A stretch of 64,000 nt of DNA, from contig CM034106.1 of assembly GCA_019914945.1 (NCBI GenBank), positions 868,001 through 932,000 of the forward strand. Reading direction: 5' to 3'. This DNA is from Typha latifolia (lineage: Eukaryota; Streptophyta; Magnoliopsida; Poales; Typhaceae). The notes beneath the pieces were generated by a model. That model searched no databases, was not told where the DNA came from, and saw only the letters and a list, made by a program, of their open reading frames with translations. The stretch's first letter is position 1. Each line of letters opens with the position of its first letter. A program made the position numbers and the translations under genes. Shown here in pieces: positions 13,092 through 25,000 of the stretch.

Positions 13092-16000
13092 TCATGAATC
13101 TTGCACTCCATCCTGCTTTTCCAAATAGTGGATAAATCTCGACATACAAAGCCAAAATGTTTCTGGTATTTTATAACGGGAATGGCTTGCCAAGGCTGAC
13201 AATATGTCAAAAAGAAATTTATGGAACTCTTGTTTCAGAGAGGTCCGTATCAACATTGCAGTCCATACCTCTGGGGCCAAACTAAAAGCTCTTCGTAAGG
13301 AGCGAAACCCGTTCACTAATCTTCTGATCACTGCACTTCTCTGCCACATGAAAAAATAAGAACATAATATGAGGGTGCTAGCGGCAGAAAATAAATCATT
13401 TGATCATAAAGCAAATAATAAATGGCAGTACGAAAAACATTTTCACTATACATGCACTAATTGAGATAAGCCTATAATGTTAATCACTATATAACCATTC
13501 AGTTCAGTATCCAAAGTAGGCTTCTTATAAGAAAAAAGGTCAAGGAAGCTTTCAACAGACCTCAGAAGATCTTTCCATAATTTCTTGCTTGTCAAAGATA
13601 CATGGGAGAGCTTCTTCTTGCAGGAAGGCATCTGAAGCTTTCATGATGTCCTGAACAAGAAAAACCCGCACCCTCCAACCTTTCTCTGATAGAATGAAAC
13701 GAAGCAGATCTTCAGTAGCAGCAACCACAGAGCGCATGTCAAATGACTTCCATTCTTGGGTGTCAGTATTCTTCATACCAGAGTCGTTCACAAATTCATT
13801 TGCTGATTCTGTCGATTGTTCTGAAATAGCTGCTACCTGGAAGTATTTTACTTCATCAGAAATAGAGAATATCATATACAAATAAAATAACTGACGTATA
13901 TCAGATATTTCCAGCTGATTTTTGTGAAGGACGTTACTGGGAAGAAGAAAATAGAGGGCATATGATCTACAGAAGGAGCTACATCTTTCTAATATAATGT
14001 GTGTGCATATATATACATACATAGACATACAAGGTGTGTGACTTTTGCAACAAAATGTGAGGAAAAGGGCTTGGGAAGGGTGTAATCAAACGTCTCGGCT
14101 TCTTGAAGTCCAACATTGCCAACTATCCAAGGAAAGAAGGATTTTTTCAAGGTTTGTGAGTTCTTCAAGGACTTTTACCCAGAATCTCTTCTAATCCTTG
14201 AAGGGCTCTCAAGCTTCTAATACTTACAGGGCTCCCAATATTTGGTTCATGGAGAGCATCGTAAAAAGGTTCCTACATGACCTACTACTTTAGGCAGTTG
14301 AGCTGCTTGACCTCCTAGACGGCGACCCTGGACCTTATGCTACAATAAATTATCATTTATTAATTTTTGGTCAGACTGACTTGACTGCTTGGGCACCTAT
14401 CACTTAGACGCACTTCAAGCTATATAAATATTTCACTAGAAAGTATGCAACCTCGTATCATCGACTATTATCTACTATTGATAATAGTGGAAGTGGGGCC
14501 ATACCAAGCCACCAATATAGTTTCACAACCAAAAAGGATACAAACAGGATCGTGAAAAACAGGACCCACACCACAAAATTTGAGTTCCCTGGTCAGGCAC
14601 TCACCAACACCCTTCAGCTCTCAGCCACTTTCTGACCTCCAAGACTTTCTGAGACTTAAGAGAGATTAAGTTCATGCAACTATTTATCAAACTATGCACA
14701 ACCATGCCGACGAAAGTGGCAATATCAACGGCGACAAGAACCGTGGCAGACTGCAGATGGTGGCAAGTTAATGTTCTGCAGCAATACCGTAATTCTCATA
14801 TGGGACCTTGCCAGCACAAGATGTGTCGACCTGAAAACCTTAGCTTGAACAAGCAATGAATGTAATGTAAATAGTAAATACTCCAATTAATTGTGTCTGA
14901 AATTAATATCAAGAAAATGCAATAAAATAAAAGAGTTCAGAGAGAACAGAGAGGGGCACAATTGTTTAAAGAAAGATGATATACTGGTGCAAAAGGAGAC
15001 GAAATACACACCAGTCGTTCAAGTCTATTCCATCTTACGGAGCCATTGTTTCGTATAAGTAGCTCCCGCAGTATTTTTCTCATATCAGGGTTTGGGTCTG
15101 CAAGAAGCCTCCCAATGACATAAGGATATGCACTCTCAACAACTTTGAAATCAGGATCCAATGCTTTTGCAGTGCCTTCTAAAGATCCTAGTGCTCTTAT
15201 CACCAGTGCATAATCAGGGGGCAGAGAGAAGTTAAACTCATACATGACATCATAAAGCTGGAACATTATTCCCTGCAATAAGATGCAGAAGGAACTTAGA
15301 GATATTGAAAAAAATACTTGTTTTGATTATTAATTAACTGTGTAGAAAAGATATTGTACGTGACTGAATCCATTTTCTCTTGCTTGTATCCATATGATGT
15401 TGATTATGTACTGGAAAAAACAAAACCTGGAGCCACAATGGCCGGGCACTGACTCATACTGCTACTATTAACTAACTTTCAAGATTTTGTAACTCACAAA
15501 GCATATCTTGTAACTAACACATGAAAATGAAAATTCTTGCATTTTCAATATTTCCACTCCTTTCTTGAATGTTAGAAAAGTCACTAATATTTTTATTAAG
15601 CAGTCAACATATCCCTTCATTATACACCCACATAAAGCCCTGTCTTAACATTGATATTTGAATACCAAGAGAAAAAGACTATTAGATATAGTGACAGGTC
15701 TTTTATCCAATATTTTACATCTATTCTCCCGCCTAATTTGAGAATCTCCTTGTCATACTATATTCAATATAATGTTGGTGCCTGTCATCTTGCCCATCAT
15801 ATTATTAACATGCTACTTTCAATGATAATATGGAGCAGTTGGTTGTTTGGACGATCCTGGTTATCAGGTTTTAAGCAGCAGGGATCTAAACCCAACTATC
15901 CCAGACAGTTACTTAAGCACACCAATATGGTTCTACCGTGAATTCCTCAAAATCAACTCCAAATCTCTCAACTTATCTCTTGTTTCTTGTACAACCCATC

Positions 16001-19000
16001 TCTAAAATTAAAAAGGGGAATGCTTATTAAGCAATTGACACATCTTGTGAACTGAAATGCCCTGATTACCAAATAAATTCAAATAGTTGGAAGATCACAA
16101 ACCACAAATGTACTCACAAAAAGGTACCTAAAACAATAAAGATTGTAATTGTAGCATTTTACTGAACACATCAATAAAGAACCCAGAACAATCCCGCTTT
16201 TCATGATTATCACTAGAATGCAAAATGAACTTACATGCTATGGTCCAACTAACACAACTGAAGATATCAAAATTCCAACCTCTCTTTTTGACCAAACAAA
16301 AGAATCTGACTATGGGTTATTTGCATGGAAAAAAAAACACACGGCTTTTGTTTTTGTTATTTGAGCCCGTTTTGGTTTTCCCTTGCAAGTCAGGCTTTTT
16401 TTATTTTTACCTTACATGTGTGCCCTTCTGCCACTTGATGCCTCATTAAACACTGATTAGATGTGAATAAAAAAATGTGTAACCTTATTCTTCTTCTTTC
16501 ATCTCTTCTTTTCTTTTCCATAAAGAAATGTTACTGTGTGTGTTGTGATCAATACATCTCTTCTCTTAATGTTATATAACTCTATAATTCACTCCCCTAG
16601 TTTTCTTTTTCATTTCATTGCTACCATCCTAAACTCCTACCTTTATAAGTAGACAGGACTTTAGATAGAAATTCCTCTTAAGTTTGGAAGGATTAGATAT
16701 TATTCTAGGAGAAAAAAAAATTAGGTATCTCCTAAGAACTAAATAGTTTCAAAAGTGTTCAATAACTATGAATTTATAAGATAACACTAAACCTACAATC
16801 AAGTTTCTAGAATTATTTTGTCTCTATCTTAAAAGTATTCATCTTTCTAATCTCATCCCTACTATTTTTTGCAAATATACAGGCATTAATTGAAGTAAAT
16901 TCATACTAGGTATTAGTAATGATAAAATGAGTATTCAAAAGTTTGAATAGAATAATATCTCTCGCTCCTTCTCCTTCTCCTTCTTTTCCTTAAGAGTACT
17001 TCAAGTATTTTTACATAATTCACAATTATATTTATGCAATTAGCATCTATATTTACGTAATTCGTAGTTTTACTTATGTATTTCACAGTTCTATTTATGC
17101 ATTTCACAGTTTTTTTTTCACATTTCGCAGTTAAACATTAGCAACACAAAGAAGAAAGAATTGTGTAAAAATAACTATGAATTACATAAAAATACTGCGA
17201 ATTGCGTAAATATAAATATGAATTGCCTAAAAATAATTGTAAATTGTGTAAAATAACTGTGAATTACAATCAAAAAAAGAAGAAAATAAGGAATGAGAGC
17301 AATATTGCCATATTCAAACTTTTGAAAACCCATTTCATCTATCACTAATACATAGTATGAATTTACTTCAAACAATGCCTAAAAGTTTGCCAAAAATAAT
17401 AGAGATGAGATTAGAAAGATGAATACTCTTAAAGTATAGACAAATAAATAATTCTAGAAACTTGACAACTAATCAATATCTTCTTAGATCCGATGATCTA
17501 GAAATGGTTCGTAGTAATATTTATGCAGTTTATTACGTAATTCACAGTTATTGAAAATTTGTATATTTATGAAATTCACAGTTTTATCACATAATTCGCA
17601 GTTATTGAACACTTGTACAATTTTAATATGTAACTTGTAGTTATTGAACACTTGTGTTTTTATGAATTTTGTAGTTACGTTACTCATTTCCTAGTTTGTA
17701 CTGGTGTAAGTCGTAGTTAATCTACGTAACTCTAAATATGTATTAGTTAGTAAATATTTACTACTACACACATTTTCCAGTGGTAACAGTGACATAATAC
17801 TATAATAGTATATTTTAGAAAAAAGTCAGACTAGTTCGCAGAAAGAGTAAACATTTAATATTGTGTGTCTTCCTAAGGCAAACTGACAAAATAGTATAAT
17901 TTACTATAAAGTTAAACACTTAAACTACATTAAATGCATAAGAGGATTCTCTCTCTTCACTATTTAATGAGGCAAAGTTGGAAAAATATAGAAAACAAAA
18001 ATCAGAAACTGTGTGCGTTATTTATACAAATTTTCTTTTGACTATAGCATACCTTTCTTCTGCGGACCAATATATGGGCTTTTTTTCCCTAAAGATATTA
18101 AGTTGTGTATAAAACAATTTAAACTTTAAGCTTCTTTTAAGACATAGTTTAAAATGTTTTATACTCACCCCTTTCTAGGGGCAGCAAAGTACAATTTAAA
18201 TGCTTAGACTTTAAGCAACTAATAAAATGCTAAGTGTCTTAAAAAGCGGCTTAATGTTAAAGTATTTTCTTGGTGATATGACAGCCAAGTCTCTAAGGCA
18301 GTGGAGATGGACAGCAGTAAAACCACTCAAACTTTGTGGTTCCGTGTTTCAACACACCAATCACCTGTCCTAACTAGCATCCTACAAGGTATAAAACAAC
18401 CATAAAAAAAGTTATCTTATTCAACACCCAAGTTGGCTAGTGATTATTATTACTCAATATTCTTTCATTCTATCGCAGCCGTGAAATAACTTCTTAAACT
18501 AATGGTTATTCAACAAAGAAATAACAATCAACAGGTGGAACATAATTTGATTAAAGAAAAAACAAACCTGAAAGTCATTTGATTGTCTACTTCCATCACC
18601 AAAGGATGCATGTAAAGCATTTGCAACCAACTGAATATCAGTTCCATCAGGAATAAATCCCAGTGAATGGAAATCGTTGGCTAAGCCCAACGAGTCACGA
18701 TTTACAAAATGAACAAGCTGAAATAAATGATGATGAAATTTAGTTGCCTGTGAATCAAAAGCCAAGATCTGATATTGATTAACTACTATCATGAAATAAT
18801 GTAGGACATAAGCAGATGATGCAGATCATACGAAGCAAATCTGTTTTCTTTACAAAATTGTGTTAGTTTAGGTAGATGAACATCTTGTCACAACCATAAC
18901 ATCTCGTAGAATTTTAGGGAGTTCGCCCATGTGGCGATTACTTTCTTTGCATTCCACAGTCTCACTCCTTAGCCTGACCTGCCCCTAAGCATCTCCTACC

Positions 19001-22000
19001 TGCAAGCAAACCTGCGTCCCCAACTCTTATACTTCTGAGACATATATGACTTCCCTTAGGTAAAAATGGTCGGATGGAGCCCAGGTTTATGAGAGGATCA
19101 GCTCAGAGTATATAGCTAACCCACCAAAAATACTTGGCACCTAAAATAAAATCTATATCTCCGATCTACTATGCTTTGGAGAGAGAAGGGAGAAAGGCAA
19201 ATAACTGAATAAAATAGGCCTGATGAATAGTAAACAAACTAAGGAGAGCAAAATTTCAGGAATCATGTTCAAGCTTGGTCTATTGAATATAAATACTTCA
19301 GAGTTCATGAGCTTTTATTAATAGCTAAGCTCTATATTTAATTTAAGGAAAATTACAAATTTGCCCCCATCCCCTTTTTTGTCTAAAATTAAATTACCCC
19401 TTAAACTTTCATTTGTATTAGTTTGTCTTCTAATGTAAATTGTTAACTTTTCTATCCAAAATTAACATAAAAAGCACAAATTTTTTTAAAAACTATTAGA
19501 GTTTTTTTCCCACATAATAAATATTAAAATAGTATAATTGTCCTCCTTTCATTAAATTTAATCTCCACATCTTATTGTTCAAATTTAAACAAATTCATTT
19601 TCAACCTCTTCTATCTTTCCCTAACATTATAAGTCTCAAATCTTAGTTATTATCTAACTATTACAATATACCTCCCTTTGAATATATGATCATGGAATGA
19701 AAATTTTCAATCATTTTAGAAAGATGGTAAAAGATTCATACTTAAACAATGAGATTATTATGATTATAGGGGTATTATGATAATTTAGATAATTTATACA
19801 TTCCCTGTTAGGTTTGGATGAAAAAATTAACAGTTTCATATTAGTCTAAATCACAAGAGAGAAAAGTTAGCGATTTCACATTTTTAAAACAGTTTGATTT
19901 TGAACATAACCACAAAGGGATAATTTGAAACTTGCCCTTAATTTAACCTCCAAGCTTTGACTTTGTTACAGACTCGGCCTTGCTTGATATTTAAGCTTGG
20001 CTCATTTTGTAACCTTGGTGACAAAAAAACAAGCCTAAACAGAGCATTTAAACTTTTTAGTGAAACCTATAAATGATTTGGATGGTTCTTTTGCCATTTT
20101 TGGATCTTATCAACTAAAAAGGAAATCTTCAACTTAATTTCCCTCCGAAGTCACCTACTAGAAGTTGCTAGAGTTAAAACGCCACATCACAATGATAAAG
20201 CTATTGCAATATTTTCTACCCATGCATTGTTGAATATATAAATGAAAATAGCTAAATATTTACAAACATAACAATCGGCATATAGCTTATACTCTCTAGA
20301 TTATAGACAATCATAGTAACTTTTGCCCGACAATAGAATGCAACTCAAAATTATGGCAAAAACACATTTCAAAACATCATTCCTGCAATGCATAAATAAT
20401 AGTGCAAAAAGAGCTAACCACTTGGATAAGCCCTATGCGGTAATGACGGGGTATATCTCCCATCATACCAAAGTCAAAGTATGCAAGAGAACCATCATCA
20501 GTAACAACAAGATTTCCAGGGTGCGGATCAGCATGGAAGAATCCCTCTTCAAGAAGTTGCCTCAATGAGCAATAAAGTCCCTGAGGAAAAGTATGTACAT
20601 ATCAGCAATGCCTCAAACTATTGACCTCCACATAGCAACACCACTTGATCAACTGCAACCACCCACACCCTTAACAAGTATAGAGCTATTCAGGAGGCAG
20701 GTTTTACAATCTCAGGAAAATAAGGCATCAAGAACAAAAAGCAAGTTCATTAGTGGCTGGCAAGTAAGGAAATATCCTGATAGAGGACTACACAAAAAAA
20801 GATGTTATAAGAAACAGTTCAATTCTTAAAGATAATAGTGCTCGCTCTATAAACATGACCACATTAGGTAATCTGTTTAGTATTTTCAGTCTTAATATAA
20901 TAACAGAATTAACTTCCAGGCAGTGAAGTTTGATGCCTGAACTTCGCTACATTGGACACATGAAAGTAAAGAAACTATATGAAGCAAGGAATTAATCAAA
21001 AATGAAGTTCATGCATCCATAATGGTAAGGCTCCTGAGATGTCTATAAGAAAGAAATATCATTGAAAACCATTTAACAAAGCTGATCGTATTAATGCATA
21101 AAGCGATCAGCACAATACTAGACAATTTGAAGGAGAATAGACAGAGGGAACGGACCCAAAATGGATTATTATTAAAACAAAATGCATCATGACAACATAC
21201 CTAAGTTGCCACTTTCTGAAGAGAGAAGCAGAAATAATGTATAAATACCTCATCAATCAATTTTTTCCGATTCAGACGGGCTTCACTGAGTCGATCTGCA
21301 TCTGTTAGTTTGATCCCATCTATCCATTCCATTGTCAGCACAGCTTTACGTGTAAAGTTCCAATATATCTTTGGAACTTTGACGGCTGGTGCGCTTTTAG
21401 ATTGAACATCACTGGAGCCTATCAATTAAACCTGACACAGTCATCTCATGGACATGTACAACACTTAATTCAAGATATAGGTTCGCCCTTGCTGCATATG
21501 CTATTATTTACATTTGGAAAAACTTGAGTAATATATATCTTGTTCATTCTTGTTATTACCTAATAAAGAATTTTAACAAAGTATAAAGCAAGAAAAGGTC
21601 AAACTTATAAATATTACAACTGTAAATAGATAAAGAAAATACAACATGAAATGAATTTCTTAAATAAACTCAAATGCTTAGAAACTCTTATTGACCGTCA
21701 AGCATGCAAGGACAGCATGCAATGATAAAAGAACAACAAGAAAGGTGCCATAGACACTTCCATGCCACATTTGATGTTTTTTTCAAGTGATAAGTAGTTA
21801 ATAATGCCTTCCTTGAAAAGGGGTGTCTCAATGCATAAGATTCCAATCTACATGTGTCTAGGAGGGGAGATGTACACAGTCTTACCCTCATTTCTGAGGA
21901 GGCTGTTTCAAAGACTTGAACTCATGACGTCTTAGAAGCAAAGGGCAAGCTTTACTGTCACACCAAGTGACGCCCTCCAATTTTCCTTCCTAAGCTTAGA

Positions 22001-25000
22001 AAAATAAATCAGTATCCAAAGTATAAACCATTATAACCCACATAGCACAACTTTGAAAGAATATTGCCAATTATAATCAAGTTAAGATAGAAGTTCAAAC
22101 TTTAAACTGCATAAGTAAACAGGTTTTCCAAAAAAAAATTATCAATATGTAGTAGTTATATTGATATCAAATAAAATGAAGCTCACAAATATTAGATGCT
22201 AGAAAATTCATGAGTCAGTATAAAATCTAAGAGAACTCACTAGTAGAACAAGAGTAGAGAGAAGCGAATCTTTCAGCATTTTTGGCCTCTAGGAGATAAT
22301 CAATTTCATCAAACATGTGCCTGACCTGTTTATCCCAAAAATTAGTATAAGAGCAACCACAACAAACAGAGAATAGCGAAGAAAACTAAGAATACTGGAA
22401 TTCATGACAGAGCAACCACAAAAATATCCAATATCCATGATCAAAGGTAATCATGCAGGTGAAAAATCCTTTCACAGGCTCTCTGAAAGAAATAGACTAT
22501 GGAGGTGAAAAATCTAAACCTGCATGAGATAAAAGGGGCCAGATTTCCATAAAGATATTTAAAGACAGTCTCTGCACTGGTAAGGTTAAGGAAACAGTCA
22601 CTGAGGATCTGCAAACTTAGCATGGATGGCCTTATATCATTGCTAACAAGAAGAAAAATTCTTACTTGTCACACCATTTCTTTGTTATGCTCAACAAAAA
22701 TTAGCCTCTGCATTCTTTCTATATTAATGCAAAATGATTTAAATGTCCTCAATATTAAGAAAATTGTTGTCCTTAAATCAATCAATGCAAGCAGAAAATT
22801 TTATCCAAAAACATCATATTTGACAAGACTATTTTGCTTAAATATAAATAATATCTATTTAAAGGTTACCAAATCAAAGAAAGCCTGACATGACTCGGAT
22901 AACTCAGTACAGAGCAACTAGGGGCAAGAATTAGTAGAGCACTATCCTATCTGACTTCACAACCAAGAATAAGCAAGGTTACAGATATGTCTGTAGGGCT
23001 TGAAGAAGATCCAGATCTGGGTTCAGTTAGTGTTATCTACATGTGACTGATTCCGAATACTTTATCTCAACAGTTATCATATTAATAAGTTTAAATACTT
23101 AAAAAAGAACAAACAATATATAGAACCAGATTGGTAGTGTGTGTGTGTGTGTGTGTATCCCTTATGTTTTCATTCCTCTCCCAGATAATTTAATAATAGT
23201 AATGGGTTAGATTTGTACAAAAAGGAATAGAGATGGGCAGGATGGATAGCAATAGGCATTATACATCCATATTAAACAAAAAAGGCACAAGCTTTATCAT
23301 CTCTTAAACATCTACTACTAAATCCACATTTGGGGAAGTTGAAGTGAATACATAATAGTATCAGATATGTGTCCAGATTGTCTTCCCTACAAGTTAAATA
23401 CCTGGGATCAGCAAATCCCAGGATCTGAAACATGACATTATCTGAACAAAGGAACAACTAATTTGAATAGAACACTACAATTCAAAAAATTGCAGACACA
23501 AATAGGGAATAACAACTAAAAAAAAAAATTAAGTTAGAAAGAAATTAAATGGTAATAGCGCACCATCTCATTGACTGCTACCAATAAATCTTTGCGAGCC
23601 TTAGCAAATCGTTTCAACTGGCCGCCAATCATATGAAACAATAGTGCATCAAGAGTCAGCGATAGTGTCATACCAGGTCTCTGCACCTTCACAGCTACGA
23701 GCTCTCCAGAGTGTAGATGGGCTGCATGACTTGAAAAATCAAGAGTGCATTTTATCTTGGGGAACCCAACTTTGTTAAATATTTAAATTTGCTCAAAGAC
23801 AACAGAACCTACTGTCAGGATAATACAAGCACAATAAGCTTGACATATTTGACAATGATTACAGATTTCTAACCTTTATATACTTGACCCAAAGATGCTG
23901 CTGCAATGGGTTTTGGGGAGATGTCCGCAAATATTTGAGAAATTTGAGAACCCAACTGATATTCAATAGACTTGATTGCAACATGCGTAGAAAATGGTGG
24001 TATTTGATCCTAAATAAGATTAGTTGTTAGTGAAGCACTGACAGAGAGATTAGGATGGTCATCTCAAGATGCTTAATCTCAATTAAAAATCCTTGGAGCA
24101 GCTTAAACAAAATTAGTATCATTTACAACTGAACTATATAGTAAAAATCTCATCACAATTAAAGTTATCAGCTAATAAGCTGAAACAAGGCATTTATGTA
24201 TATCATATTCAGCAACAAGTAATGTGAAATAGCAAAAGGAACTTCCATAGAACTGAAAGAAAAACTACTACAGTAGTCCTTCTTAGATAGAAGTACAAGA
24301 TTTTCCACTACATGAGAGAAGATGACATATATCAAAGATAGAAAGGATGGAAGCAGCTGAGGCATGGAAAAACTGATGGGAATTAGATTTTCAATTATTT
24401 TTTATTTTCGGACATATTTTTAGCTAAAACTTAGATTTGTTTTTAGAATGTCATGTTTGGTTAGAACTCCTAAAGATCTGGTTGCTAGTTTGTTTTTAGA
24501 CAAGTTTTGATAGGATTTGGTTGAATTTTAGTTTAAAGAGACCTAGTTTAGTTATAGATTAGATTAGGAAAGATTCCGATAAGTTTAAGTTGTGATTTGA
24601 CGTAATCATCCTAGTTTCTATTTATAGAGGTGATAGGAATTCTGAAAATGAAGAAAAAATTATGGAAATTTGAAAATATTGTTCTTGCATATCTCCCCTT
24701 CCTTTCTCTTCCCCTTCTCTTCTTCTGTTTTATGGTGGATTCCATGCTTTATTTATCCAGTAAAATCTAGGTGGGTTTTCTTCTTTCCCACAAGTCCTAT
24801 AAGTTATTCTCCCCTTTGAACATAGAATTGACCAAATAATTAGCAATCAAGAAGCATGCTCTTTGGCTTTTTTTGAGCCAAGGTATATATTTTAACTCCT
24901 ACAGATAAAAAATTGCACTTTTGGACAGTAGGTTTCTATAGTTCTGCCAGTGCATGGTTCTGCAGTATGCTGGACACCTCATGTGTCAACTCTATCAATT

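Noticed and set aside
20323..20829. Plus-strand ORFs of 78-81 aa over ABC1K exon 9 and its intron
   Set aside because: Antisense to a confident kinase exon ([11 protein letters not shown]), with no features of their own.
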